A stretch of DNA of 64,000 nt, taken from assembly GCF_002217285.1 (NCBI RefSeq), contig NZ_MUGW01000013.1, forward strand, positions 488 to 64,487, written 5' to 3'. The stretch is from Flavobacterium hercynium. GTDB taxonomy: Bacteria > Bacteroidota > Bacteroidia > Flavobacteriales > Flavobacteriaceae. Positions within the stretch are counted from its first letter, which is position 1; each line of letters starts with the position of its first letter. This document shows positions 19,564 to 27,893 of the stretch, in pieces. The notes below the pieces were generated by a model. That model saw nothing but the letters and a program-made list of their open reading frames with translations. It made no database searches and was not told the DNA's origin. Made by a program: the position numbers and the translations under genes.

Positions 19564-20148
19564 ATTTTCTATGCGTTGTTTTAAACTTTTTATTTTTTTA
19601 TTGATTGAATAAAATATTCCAACGAAAACTAAAAACACAATGATTTTTAGAAATAATGAAAGCACCAAATTCGAAGGATAAATTCCAATTTCGTTATACA
19701 TTGTCCAAGAACTTGGGAGATAATCTCTATGAAATGATGTAATTATTATAATCATTCTTTCTATTGACAGCATCAATAAAATACTAAATAATATTCGCAG
19801 AAAAATGTTTCCCCTAATAGTTTTGAATCGCAACAATTGGGTGATTATTACCCAAAGTAAAGGTTGAGTCCAAAATCCAAACCAATATTTTCCAAACATT
19901 CTATTCAAAAGTTCGATTTTGTATTCTTGGTTCAGAATATTTAATTCAACTAATATTCCGATAATCCATAGTATTAAATACAGTATTCCAATGAAGGAAA
20001 TAAAGCGATTAGATTCTTCATCAATATTTTTGAGAATTGGTTTTCTAATAAAGATTGAGGAAATGAAGTATAGGAAAGTGAATAACCCAAAAGCTGTAAA
20101 AAAATCTATTTGAATTAGTTGTAATGTGAAAATTATTTCTTCTATCAT
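19552..20148 (-). CDS. Hypothetical integral membrane protein (cassette 1)
   Basis: 198 residues with about five predicted hydrophobic segments (around 10-30, 48-70, 92-110, 115-132, 160-182), ending in a basic tail. No domain recognised. It is the tRNA-proximal gene of the cassette array: the preceding boundary contains TAATTACCGTTAAC (20181-20194), which pairs with GTTAGCGGTAGTTA (19551-19564) at the gene end in 12 of 14 positions. Its stop codon is formed within that boundary. Low GC and orphan character fit mobile cargo. Confidence 0.6.
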   Translation of the reverse strand: MIEEIIFTLQLIQIDFFTAFGLFTFLYFISSIFIRKPILKNIDEESNRFISFIGILYLILWIIGILVELNILNQEYKIELLNRMFGKYWFGFWTQPLLWVIITQLLRFKTIRGNIFLRILFSILLMLSIERMIIIITSFHRDYLPSSWTMYNEIGIYPSNLVLSLFLKIIVFLVFVGIFYSINKKIKSLKQRIENNYR

Positions 20149-20180
20149 TATTATGTCATTGAGTTTTTCATTCAGCGGGT

Positions 20181-20330
20181 TAATTACCGTTAACGTTCTG
20201 GCACTACAGCGGGTTTGGGACTAAATTAAGTCCTATTTTCGGATTTGCCAAATCATCCCAAATAAAAAAACTAACTTTCCATTAAAGCAATTGCCCAAAT
20301 CCGTTATAGTTGCTGTTGTGCGATCACTTT
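20181..20330 (-). repeat. attC-like spacer S2, 3' of cassette gene 20332-20892
   Basis: The best preserved spacer. On the minus strand it begins GATCGCACAAC and its arms GCAACTATAACGGATTTGGG and GTCCCAAACCCGCTGTAGTG pair almost completely with one unpaired A, then it ends AGAACGTTAACGG. The 5' block TCGCACAAC is complementary to GTTGTGCGA at the start of the same cassette (minus strand, from 20937), just as the two ends of an integron attC site are. The centre is AT-rich and unstructured. Confidence 0.7.
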
Positions 20331-20331
20331 T

Positions 20332-20892
20332 TTAAAATTTTATACTATCTCGTTGGCATGAATACCTTGAAAGTTCTATAGGAGTGTATTTTTCTTGTTT
20401 TAATTTAACATTTGACATATCATATACGCCGTTATCTATTTCTTTTGCTCCAACACCAATATACGGATTTGTATTTATATATATAATTTTGAATACTTTA
20501 TCTGCTTTTTTACAAATTGGACAAATTACTTTACCTTTTAAATTTAGTTTGTACTTTACTGGTAGTGAAAATGCTAGATTTAAGGAATCTGTTTGGATAT
20601 TTACTATTCTTTTTAGAAATATTGTGTCACTCCCAATTCCTATGCAATAAAAATCAATCTTATCATTCGTCTTTGAAATAAATTTCAATTTGAATTTACC
20701 AAAAGTGTCTGTTATTGTTTCAGCTAAAATAAGGTTATTAGTTTTTACCAAAATTCTCAATCGAGAAACATTGATTTCAGATTTTTTAGGTTTCAATTTA
20801 CCGAAAATTTCCACTGAATTTTGACCGCATGTAAAGCTTAGTAGAATTAGAGCAACTAAAATTGAACTTATAAGCTTTATTAGTATTTTCAT
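20332..20892 (-). CDS. Hypothetical exported protein (cassette 2)
   Basis: 186 residues. Signal peptide about 1-23 (ILVALILLSFTCGQ; a lipobox reading FTC is possible). The mature part looks like a beta-sandwich: ETITDTFGKFKLKF resembles CarboxypepD_reg-like domains. A CPIC motif (VICPICKKADKV) near 123 could be a metal or redox pair. It is bounded by the complementary sequences AAGTGTCGCACAAC (20924-20937) and GTTGTGCGATCACTT (20315-20329), which define it as a discrete cassette. Function unknown. Confidence 0.6.
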   Translation of the reverse strand: MKILIKLISSILVALILLSFTCGQNSVEIFGKLKPKKSEINVSRLRILVKTNNLILAETITDTFGKFKLKFISKTNDKIDFYCIGIGSDTIFLKRIVNIQTDSLNLAFSLPVKYKLNLKGKVICPICKKADKVFKIIYINTNPYIGVGAKEIDNGVYDMSNVKLKQEKYTPIELSRYSCQRDSIKF

Positions 20893-20930
20893 TTAATATA
20901 TTTTATTAAGTTTCGCTCAGTTAAAGTGTC

Positions 20931-21067
20931 GCACAACGTTCTGTCGCTTGGCGAGGTTGGGGATTAAAGATGCGGGATTTTTCGGTTAAAGACAAATTTT
21001 GCAAATACAAAACCATTTTTCCATTAAGCCTAATGCCCAAATTGCTTATAGCATATGTTGGTGGCAG
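20931..21067 (-). repeat. attC-like spacer S3, 3' of cassette gene 21071-22459
   Basis: Minus strand: begins CTGCCACCAAC, then GCTATAAGCAATTTGGGCAT and TAGGCTTAAT, a T-rich centre, a CCCCAACCTCGCCAAGCGAC arm and AGAACGTTGTGCGA. The arms pair less well than in S2. The expected partner of CTGCCACCAAC at the start of its cassette was looked for upstream of 22459 and not found, so this cassette has lost its 5' boundary or was captured differently. Confidence 0.6.
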
Positions 21068-21070
21068 TTT

Positions 21071-22459
21071 CTATTTTGTCCGTTTTGCTTCTATCTTTTG
21101 TCCGTCCTGTAATAAAAATAAATTTGAAATTTCTCCTTTTTCGTTCTTTTCAAACTGAATTTGTGCATTTACTACTTTGTAGAAAAATAACATTTCACTT
21201 TCTGCAAATATCGGGAACGCATTTTGTTTTGTTAATTGTGAAAAAAGTTGGTCTTTATCTAATGAAATTTTGATTTCATAATCTTTTTTAACTTCATAAG
21301 TCCCCACAAACTTTTGAAGTTCTTCAGTTGTAATACTAATTTCTTTTCTGATTTTTTCAACAGGCAATGGTTTATTATATAGAATACTTCTAATTGCTTT
21401 AGAAGGAATTGAAACGTTGCTGTGATTTTGAAGTATTATTATTGTCTTATCATTTGTAAGATGTCTATCGATAAAAGTTACATAACCTGGCCAACCTCCA
21501 TCATGGTTTGCAATTTTTCCAAAATCAGCACTTTCTTCAATTCCCCAACCAAAACCATAATTTCTTTTAGCTCCGTCTTTTAAAGTTGCTAATTCAAAAA
21601 CGGCTTTCATTCCCTCTTTTGTGAGTAGTTTATTGGTATATAATGCTCTATCCCAAATCAATAAATCGTTTACAGTTGAATTAACTGATCCGTCTCCAAC
21701 AACACCATCAAGCCAAATAACGATTTTAGTTTCTTTCAATTCCTCTGGTAAAACATATTTTTTCAAACTATCTGAGTAAACATAACCAAAAGCATAATTG
21801 TCAATTTTCTTTGGCGATAATCTACGATTGTACACAAAGGTATTTTTCATTTTCAAAGGTTGGAAAATAGCTGTTTTTAGGTATTCAGCGTATGTCAAAC
21901 CCGATGCTTTCTCAATTATTGATGCCAATAGTGTATAGCCCGTGTTGCTATATTCCCATTTAGTATTTGGCTCAAATAATAATTTTGGTTGATGTTTACT
22001 AAATATAGTAATTATGTCTTTGTTAGTGGCAATTTTAGATTTATCAAATAAACTATCCATAAGCTGCATATAGTTTGGCAGACCTCCGGTATGATTTAAT
22101 AAGTTTCTTATAGTTACACCTTTATAAAAAGAAAGTTCTGGTAAGTATTTATTGATGTCATCGTCCAGATTCAATTTCCCTTTTTCTTTAAGTATCATTA
22201 TCCCCATAGCTGTGAACTGCTTTGAGCAAGATGCCAATTCAAAAATCGAATTTTCGTTCAATTTTTCTTTTGTTGTTTCGTTTGCAAGTCCAAAACTGTG
22301 GCTATAAATAACTTTGCCTTTTTCTGCAATTAGAACATTTCCATTGATTTTCTCTTTTGAATAAAGAGAATTAAGTAAACTGTCAATTTTTTGAATTCTG
22401 TCTTGTCCAAATGTAAAGTGTCCAATTAAAAGAAGTCCGATTGTAATTGTTAATTTCAT
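21071..22459 (-). CDS. Serine hydrolase, class C beta-lactamase/penicillin-binding fold (PF00144-like)
   Basis: 462 residues. Signal peptide 1-18 (GHFTFGQ). The catalytic SxxK is SCSK (about 76-79, ELASCSKQFTAMGI), the second motif YSN is in WEYSNTGYTLL (about 168), and the third KTG-like motif is HDGG (about 318). The C-terminal 100 residues form a beta-rich domain common in this family. Substrate may be D-amino-acid peptides, esters or peptidoglycan fragments; not assignable. Cassette 3 of the array. Its upstream region shares about 70 bp with that of the DUF5694 gene at 31122. Confidence 0.88.
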   Translation of the reverse strand: MKLTITIGLLLIGHFTFGQDRIQKIDSLLNSLYSKEKINGNVLIAEKGKVIYSHSFGLANETTKEKLNENSIFELASCSKQFTAMGIMILKEKGKLNLDDDINKYLPELSFYKGVTIRNLLNHTGGLPNYMQLMDSLFDKSKIATNKDIITIFSKHQPKLLFEPNTKWEYSNTGYTLLASIIEKASGLTYAEYLKTAIFQPLKMKNTFVYNRRLSPKKIDNYAFGYVYSDSLKKYVLPEELKETKIVIWLDGVVGDGSVNSTVNDLLIWDRALYTNKLLTKEGMKAVFELATLKDGAKRNYGFGWGIEESADFGKIANHDGGWPGYVTFIDRHLTNDKTIIILQNHSNVSIPSKAIRSILYNKPLPVEKIRKEISITTEELQKFVGTYEVKKDYEIKISLDKDQLFSQLTKQNAFPIFAESEMLFFYKVVNAQIQFEKNEKGEISNLFLLQDGQKIEAKRTK

Positions 22460-22813
22460 TTTTTATTTCTGGTTAATTAATGTAGGTATTAGGTATCTCA
22501 CAATTGCAACAAACTTATTTATATGCGTGATAAACTTCAATATATTATTATCAAATATATACTTTTTCACTTCACTTTGTATCACACGAAAGTAGTATTG
22601 CGGAAGCGAAGGATAAATTAACTGTAAATTTTATTTTCTATTTCGATCTCCAAAATTCAACCTTTTTTCTATAAATTAACAGTGCGTTTCTATTAAATCG
22701 GTTGAGTTCCTATTTTTTATTGTTTAGCGACTATAAAAAGACAAAATCCAATCTGCGTATCTTGTATCATAACCATTATTTATATTAGATTTTTAAGTAA
22801 CAATTATTTTTCA
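22460..22813. other. Intergenic region of the island, divergent promoters
   Basis: No gene. It contains the 22512-22584 element shared with 31172-31240. No attC-like boundary is recognisable. AT content is very high. Confidence 0.4.
22512..22584 (-). promoter_or_regulatory. Promoter/leader element shared with the DUF5694 gene
   Basis: On the minus strand: AAAAAGTATATATTTGA (exact -7 TATATTTG at 22552-22559), then after a variable stretch GAAGTTTATCACGCATATAA. The same order with the same blocks (TATATTTGA, TTATCACGCTTATAA) occurs at 31172-31240 upstream of the gene starting at 31122. Shared promoter plus TTATCACGC downstream of the start site suggests common control or a shared duplicated leader. 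Confidence 0.5.
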
Positions 22814-23287
22814 ATGTCTACAAAATATTTTATTTTTTTGAGTTTAATATCATTATTTTTTTCTTGTGATAATAATGATGATCTTGTTATTGATACAAAT
22901 GTTACTGATCCTATTTTGATTGAAGTAAATAAATTAAGAATAACCGGATGTAAGTGTGGAGACGAAGATATGCCGCCTGTACCCGAACTAGTAAGTAACT
23001 CAATATTAGCTCAGACTGCAGTTAATTATGCTCATGATATGTATGTACGAAATTATTTTTCTCATATATCACCAGAAGGCACAAGTCCTGTTCAAAGAGC
23101 TAGTATATTAGGTTATACAGGAAATTACGTAGGAGAAGTAATTGCTCGAAATTATGATAATCCTGTAAATGTTGTAACTGGATGGAAGAATAGCATAGAC
23201 CACTGCAAAGCCATGATGGACAGTACTTATGTTGAAATAGGAGCAGGAAAATCCGGTAATGTATGGGTTGCTAATTTAGGAAAATAA
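22814..23287 (+). CDS. CAP (SCP/PR-1) domain lipoprotein
   Basis: 157 residues. Lipoprotein signal with the lipobox at FFSCDNND (Cys 18). The rest is a CAP domain: AVNYAHDMYVRNYFSHISPE with the conserved His, then GYVGEVIARN-type sequence and NSIDHCKAMMDSTYVEIGAG near the end. It is short for the family (about 120-130 residues) but the core motifs are present. Surface-exposed or periplasmic; molecular role of bacterial CAP proteins is not settled. Cargo of the tRNA-fMet island. Confidence 0.82.
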   Translation: MSTKYFIFLSLISLFFSCDNNDDLVIDTNVTDPILIEVNKLRITGCKCGDEDMPPVPELVSNSILAQTAVNYAHDMYVRNYFSHISPEGTSPVQRASILGYTGNYVGEVIARNYDNPVNVVTGWKNSIDHCKAMMDSTYVEIGAGKSGNVWVANLGK

Positions 23288-23576
23288 AGTAATCTAGTCT
23301 CCTATCCTCCTTTACGCTTATTTATACAAAAAATCTTCAACTTACAAATTACTTCGTTTAGGCTTCCTGTTAATTATGAAATTCGCATTTTTCCTGCTTT
23401 AATTATAGTCATTTTAACCATAACCAAATAAGATTAGTACTTTTAAAAATGAAATTAGCGTTTTTTTATAATAATAATTTAAAAATTACATCTTCTGTAA
23501 TAAAATACTTAAACAAATAACCAAATATCAATATCTTAGTACATCCCTTATTTATCAACTATCAAACTACTAATTT

Positions 23577-24335
23577 ATGAAGAAAACTCTTTTATTTGCT
23601 GCATTATGCAGTATGTTTATCAGTTGCGAAGCAACCGATGTTAACAACGAAGCTGAAGTTAAAGCAAACTGGTCATCATCTGCTCAATATGCAAACTGGT
23701 CAAATGGCGGTTATACTGTGTATAATAATATCTGGGGCTCTGGAGCTGGCAGCCAGTCTATATGGGCAAACAGTTACAGTCAATGGGGAGTTTGGGCAAA
23801 TCACCCTAACACGGATGGAATTAAATCATACCCAAATTCTACCAAATATATTGGTAAAGTACTTAGTAAAATAAACACGCTTACTACTAGTTTTAATGCA
23901 ACTACTCCTTCAGGAGGTGCTTGGGAAACCTCTTATGACATCTGGGATGTTGCTAAAGCGCATGAAATAATGCTATGGATGAATTATACCGGAAATGCAA
24001 ATGGCACGGGTAATGTAAAACCAATTTCATACAATTATTCAGCGACTGGGGCTGCAATTGCAGTGTTTACTAATGAAACTATTGGTGGTCATACCTGGAA
24101 TGTATACAGAGGAAATAACGGCTCTAATAATGTATATTCATTTTTACGCACTACAAAAACAAATAGCGGTACTATCGATGTCAAAGCGATTTTGAATTGG
24201 ATAAAATCTAAGGGATGGATTGGTGATATCAATGTTGGTGATGTACAATTCGGGTTTGAAATTACATCGTCTTACGGCACAAATGCAAACGGATTAAATT
24301 ATACCTGCAACAGTTATTCTGTTACCAGCAACTAA
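23577..24335 (+). CDS. Glycoside hydrolase family 12 lipoprotein (endoglucanase/xyloglucanase-like)
   Basis: 252 residues. Lipoprotein signal with Cys 17 in FISCEAT. The mature part has GH12 features: VYNNIWGSGAGSQSIW, IKSYPNS near 80, SYDIWDVAKAHEIMLWMNY with the likely nucleophile Glu 130, and VQFGFEITSS with the likely acid/base Glu 228. GH12 enzymes cleave beta-1,4-glucans. As a lipoprotein it would sit on the outer membrane. No other polysaccharide genes are near, so it is isolated cargo. A hairpin terminator follows at 24360. Confidence 0.82.
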   Translation: MKKTLLFAALCSMFISCEATDVNNEAEVKANWSSSAQYANWSNGGYTVYNNIWGSGAGSQSIWANSYSQWGVWANHPNTDGIKSYPNSTKYIGKVLSKINTLTTSFNATTPSGGAWETSYDIWDVAKAHEIMLWMNYTGNANGTGNVKPISYNYSATGAAIAVFTNETIGGHTWNVYRGNNGSNNVYSFLRTTKTNSGTIDVKAILNWIKSKGWIGDINVGDVQFGFEITSSYGTNANGLNYTCNSYSVTSN

Positions 24336-24359
24336 TTTTTTTCTTTTTAATATTAAATA

Positions 24360-24396
24360 AAAGCCTGCAAAATAGATACTTCGCAGGCTTTACCAT
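24360..24396 (+). terminator. Terminator after the GH12 gene
   Basis: AAAGCCTGC (24360-24368) pairs with GCAGGCTTT (24383-24391) around a 14-base loop; the following ACCATTTTT is a weak U-tract. Confidence 0.65.
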
Positions 24397-24595
24397 TTTT
24401 ATAATAACTTTGACGGAGTTGTGAACTAAATGATTTACATTAGTTTTTTACAATATTACAATTAAGATGCTAATGCAAAATCGCATGATAATCATCAAAA
24501 AAACTGATGAAATATTGGAATGCTTCCCCCTATTAAAACAATATTTTATTTAGATCAAAAATGCGAAATCAGAGATATTCGCACAGCTCCAAAAA

Positions 24596-26044
24596 TTATT
24601 TCATTAACAATTTATATTTTAATTTAGCATCATTGTCTTCCGGCTCTTTTTGCATGTATAACTTTAGATATTCAATCGCTTGTTTTTTTTGACCTGAAAC
24701 TCTGTATGCTTCACTTATATAATAATAACCATAAGTTGAGTTTGGAAAAAGATGATTATTTAACTTAAATAAATCTATTGCCTGATTCGTCTTTTTTTCG
24801 AACAATAGTTTATAACCATATCTTTCAACAAGGCTTTCTCTTACTGAATGTTTCTTTAAATTTTGTTCTACTTCCTTAATGCCGGCTTCATAACCTTTAT
24901 CGCATACTGTTTTAATTACCTGTTTAGTGTAAAAAAAATTATCCATTGAAGGTGTTGAACCCGCTAATTGCTTTTTAATTAGATTACTTACTTCCCAATA
25001 ATTTTCGACTTCTCCATTTGTCAGAATAACAACTGTATAGCCCAAATCCGGATAAATCATTAGTTCACAAGCAATGCCATCATGCCCGCCAGTATGTCCA
25101 ATAACGCGATGTCCGTTTATTATATCTTCCATAAAGCCGTATCCATACATTCCATCTCTAAATTTCACTCTGCCGGCAGTGTAAATAGCTGTACTTTCTT
25201 TGCTAAGTAAACGATTGTTTTGTAAAGCATTGGCGAAATTCAACAAATCGTCAACTGTTGAATAGCCTCCACCCGCAGGAGTTCCCTTTGCTAAATTGGA
25301 GAAAATATTGTTTTTCCATTGTCCAGGTTCTTCCAATGACATTGTATAGCCTGTAGCTAAATTTGGAATAGCATTGTTCAATTCGTAAGCATCGGTATTA
25401 ATCATTTTTGCAGGCTTGTATATATGCTCTTTTACGTAATCAAAATAATCCTGACCCGACACTTTTTCAATGATTAATCCTAAAACCATATATCCGGAAT
25501 TACTGTAATAGAAGTCACTGCCTGGAACAAAGGATAGTTTTGCGTTAGCAAACAAGGGAAGGTAATCAGAAACTGTTTTGAATTTTTCTTTTGCAACCTT
25601 GTCGTATTCCTCCCAAAAACTGTTCATTCCAGAAGTGTGCGTTAATAATTGATGGATTGTTACAGAGTCGGCAACCGCTTTATTCGGATAATCTAAAAGA
25701 TATTTACCGACTTTATCCTGAAGCGAAATTTTGCCTGCTTCTACCAATTGCATAATAGCCATTCCTGTGAACATCTTGTTTATGGACGCTAAGTTGAACT
25801 TCGTGTCCGGTTTATTTTTAACGCTGTCCGGTAAATTGGCAAAACCAAATGCTTCTCGATATATTGGCTTTCCATTTTTTGCAATTAGAACAACTCCACT
25901 TAAATTATTTTCTTTTTCAAGATTTTTTAATTGAGACTTTATCGGATCGACTATACTTTTCAAATTTTGTGAGTTAACCACAATAGGTTGTAAAAGAGCT
26001 GTGAAGAAGATTGCGGTAATAAAATATAGTTGACGGGTTGTCAT
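24596..26044 (-). CDS. Serine hydrolase (class C beta-lactamase fold) with C-terminal TPR
   Basis: 482 residues. Signal peptide 1-25 (VVNSQN). SxxK motif SINK (about 85-88 in NLASINKMFTGMAI), YSN in FYYSNSGYMVLG (about 180), and HTGGHDG as third motif (about 318). After about 400 the sequence turns into TPR-like helices (KTNQAIDLFKLNNHLFPNST, AYRVSGQKKQAIEYLKLYM). Second enzyme of this fold in the island, not closely similar to the one at 21071. It lies 75 bases from an AraC-type regulator in the same direction. Confidence 0.88.
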   Translation of the reverse strand: MTTRQLYFITAIFFTALLQPIVVNSQNLKSIVDPIKSQLKNLEKENNLSGVVLIAKNGKPIYREAFGFANLPDSVKNKPDTKFNLASINKMFTGMAIMQLVEAGKISLQDKVGKYLLDYPNKAVADSVTIHQLLTHTSGMNSFWEEYDKVAKEKFKTVSDYLPLFANAKLSFVPGSDFYYSNSGYMVLGLIIEKVSGQDYFDYVKEHIYKPAKMINTDAYELNNAIPNLATGYTMSLEEPGQWKNNIFSNLAKGTPAGGGYSTVDDLLNFANALQNNRLLSKESTAIYTAGRVKFRDGMYGYGFMEDIINGHRVIGHTGGHDGIACELMIYPDLGYTVVILTNGEVENYWEVSNLIKKQLAGSTPSMDNFFYTKQVIKTVCDKGYEAGIKEVEQNLKKHSVRESLVERYGYKLLFEKKTNQAIDLFKLNNHLFPNSTYGYYYISEAYRVSGQKKQAIEYLKLYMQKEPEDNDAKLKYKLLMK

Positions 26045-26119
26045 AGCGGTATCGATTTATGATTAAGTGGCAAAAGTACTTTACTCGTAAAATCAAAAAT
26101 TGTACAAATGTAAACCTGG

Positions 26120-26953
26120 CTATAAAAACAGCCAGTGAATTTGCTTTTTTTCCAGCGCAGTCGTTTTATTAAAAAAGACTTTAGGAGAGAACCCAGTCAA
26201 TGATTTGAATTCTCTTATCATGTGGGACTGGTCAAAGTAATCAACAGAATACGTAATATCGGTTAAGTTGTTTCTTGCGCTATTTGATGCATATTTATTT
26301 ACGGCATTTCTAAATCGTAGTATTTTTTTGAATTCAGATGGTGTTTTGCAGATGTATCTGCCAAAGTGTTTGTTTAATGTGGTACGCGAAATAGCATTTT
26401 TTTTGCATAGTTCTGTAATGGTTAAAGCACCATTTTCTTCACTCATAATTTCAGACAAAACAGTTTCAAGGAAATTATGCTGAAACCCTGTTAACTTGGA
26501 TAACCAATAATTTTCAAGAGCTTTAATTTTTTCAGTATCCTTTTGCAAAGAAAGAATTTCAATCATCGTTTTTCTATAATCTTCAAAAGGTGAAAATTCA
26601 GAAAAGCTTGAGCTGTTGTAATGGTTTAATTCATGCTTCAAGAACGAATTAATAGCTAACGGCTTAAAATAGATGGTAATTTCTTTTATTTCTCCTTTGT
26701 ACTCGACATACACGGGTTTATCGAAATTAGACACCAAATTTGTTTCAAGCTTATTGTCATCGCATTGCCCGATGATTAATTTATTTCCTTTATTAATCGT
26801 TTTTGATTTTTCACTTATGGAAACAATGGTAAAAATAGATGGAAAGGTTATGTACTTGGCAGGTTCTTCTTCTGCTGTATGTGTGAGTATGTAAATACAC
26901 TCAATGTATTTTTTAAGTAAAGGATTTAAAGGGGAATAAACTTTTATTTTCAT
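26120..26953 (-). CDS. AraC family transcriptional regulator
   Basis: 277 residues. The C-terminal ~100 residues hold two helix-turn-helix motifs: ALTITELCKKNAISRTTLNK and DITYSVDYFDQSHMIREFKS followed by LTGFSPKVFF, the AraC signature. The N-terminal half is the DUF6597-like domain seen in many Bacteroidota AraC proteins. It begins 11 bases from the tRNA-fMet remnant at 26964, so it is the outermost cargo gene of the island and probably regulates the adjacent serine hydrolase. Confidence 0.88.
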   Translation of the reverse strand: MKIKVYSPLNPLLKKYIECIYILTHTAEEEPAKYITFPSIFTIVSISEKSKTINKGNKLIIGQCDDNKLETNLVSNFDKPVYVEYKGEIKEITIYFKPLAINSFLKHELNHYNSSSFSEFSPFEDYRKTMIEILSLQKDTEKIKALENYWLSKLTGFQHNFLETVLSEIMSEENGALTITELCKKNAISRTTLNKHFGRYICKTPSEFKKILRFRNAVNKYASNSARNNLTDITYSVDYFDQSHMIREFKSLTGFSPKVFFNKTTALEKKQIHWLFL

Positions 26954-26963
26954 ATTTGAATTC

Positions 26964-27093
26964 TTCCCGCTACTTAGACAAAAGATTCAGAGAAATGTGG
27001 AGCTTTTGTCGTTTAAACGATGTTTGATTTAAATTACGAATGTGATCAGAGACGTTCGCACAGCTTTCGTGAGAACTCTTCGGGGAGCGAAAT
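26964..27093 (+). repeat. Distal direct repeat (right edge) of the tRNA-fMet island, with tRNA 3' remnant
   Basis: TTCCCGCTA (26964-26972) equals the last 9 bases of tRNA-fMet, followed by CTTAGACAAAAGATTCAGAG and the rest of the tRNA trailer, ATCAGAGACGTTCGCACAGC and a hairpin-like block to 27093. It matches 19321-19451 in block order. No body of a second tRNA precedes it. This is the pattern left by site-specific insertion at a tRNA 3' end, about 7.6 kb from the intact copy. Confidence 0.8.
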
Positions 27094-27097
27094 TCCT

Positions 27098-27391
27098 TTA
27101 TAGTTTACTTTTTAAATCTAGCATTCCATGAAGAATTCTTGCGATTTCTATTTCGTTCTTTGATATAATTGAGTAGAAGATAATATGTTCACCTGATTTA
27201 AAACCTAATATTCCTTTCGTTACTATATCATAGTTTCTGCCTAGTTCTGGATTATTTGCTAAATCATCGCATGATGCCATAAGTAAATCATAATACTTTT
27301 CAGCTTGCATTTCAGACCAGGTTTTGATTGTATAATCCCAAATTTCAGATAAATCATCAACAGCTTTATTTGTTAAATAATATTTAGCCAT
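27098..27391 (-). CDS. parE: ParE/RelE family toxin
   Basis: 97 residues. The opening YYLTNKAVDDLSEIWDYTIK followed by TWSEMQAEKYYDLL and, near 60, GFKSGEHIIFYSII match ParE-type toxins. Type II toxins of this class poison gyrase or cleave mRNA. The antitoxin gene lies 4 bases upstream on the same strand. The gene ends 4 bases from the island-edge repeat, so parDE abuts the island and might stabilise it. Confidence 0.9.
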   Translation of the reverse strand: MAKYYLTNKAVDDLSEIWDYTIKTWSEMQAEKYYDLLMASCDDLANNPELGRNYDIVTKGILGFKSGEHIIFYSIISKNEIEIARILHGMLDLKSKL

Positions 27392-27395
27392 TTGA

Positions 27396-27635
27396 TTATT
27401 TTCTTGCTTTTAAAACTTTAAGATGTTTTTTAGCATCAAAATCTATTGCACGACCACTCTCGATTCCATCATTGATCGCTTTTCTTAAGACTACAATTTT
27501 ATTTTCCTCCTCTTCCAAAAGACGAAGACCGGCTCTGACAACTTCACTTGCGTTATTAAATCTTCCATCATTTACACTCTGTTCGATAAAACTTTCGAAA
27601 TGATTACCAAGCGATATAGAGGTATTTCTTCCCAT
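27396..27635 (-). CDS. parD: ParD-type antitoxin
   Basis: 79 residues. A ribbon-helix-helix N-terminus, NTSISLGNHFESFIEQSVND then GRFNNASEVVRAGLRLLEEE, is the classic ParD (CC2985/ParD) signature. The C-terminal tail (about 55-79) would wrap the toxin. It precedes parE by 4 bases, as expected for an autoregulated operon; an operator-like palindrome lies 14 bases upstream of the start. Confidence 0.92.
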   Translation of the reverse strand: MGRNTSISLGNHFESFIEQSVNDGRFNNASEVVRAGLRLLEEEENKIVVLRKAINDGIESGRAIDFDAKKHLKVLKARK

Positions 27636-27648
27636 ATTTTTTTTAGCT

Positions 27649-27671
27649 AAGTTACCAAAAAATGGTAACTT
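27649..27671 (-). promoter_or_regulatory. Candidate ParD operator
   Basis: AAGTTACCA (27649-27657) and TGGTAACTT (27663-27671) are perfect reverse complements separated by 5 A/T bases, just upstream of the parD start. ParD/ParDE complexes usually bind such dyads to repress their own promoter. Confidence 0.65.
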
Positions 27672-27772
27672 TTCAAATTATTACGATTCTTTTTGGAATC
27701 TCATAGCGGAACTTACGTCGAAACGACATACTTGGTGTAAATTTACTAAATCAGCAGATCCCCTCCTATCTC

Positions 27773-27862
27773 ATCTTGCTTGTGAATACATTACTTTCTC
27801 GTCCTGAAAAAAATCAAATATTTACATTTACCTAAATAAAGCATTATGTTCACAAGCAAGAT
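27773..27862. repeat. 14-bp perfect inverted repeat with 62-bp spacer
   Basis: ATCTTGCTTGTGAA (27773-27786) and TTCACAAGCAAGAT (27849-27862) are exact reverse complements. Outside them CCTCC and GGAGG also oppose each other. It lies in the non-coding stretch between parD (upstream side) and the 3' end of the next minus-strand gene. It could be a folded recombination or transcription-end structure; no coding capacity inside. Confidence 0.6.
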
Positions 27863-27893
27863 ACTGGAGCCAACAGGAGGTTGCGTCCCGTTT

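Noticed and set aside
19411..21067. Classical integron with intI
   Set aside because: No tyrosine recombinase gene in the window and the boundary boxes match only the AAC/GTT core, so the array is described as attC-like only.
23596..23874. Second frame within the GH12 gene
   Set aside because: Overlapping shadow frame without any protein features; the GH12 frame has both catalytic Glu motifs.
21071..26044. Tandem duplication of beta-lactamase-fold genes
   Set aside because: The two proteins differ in length, C-terminal domain and most motifs; they look like independent acquisitions.
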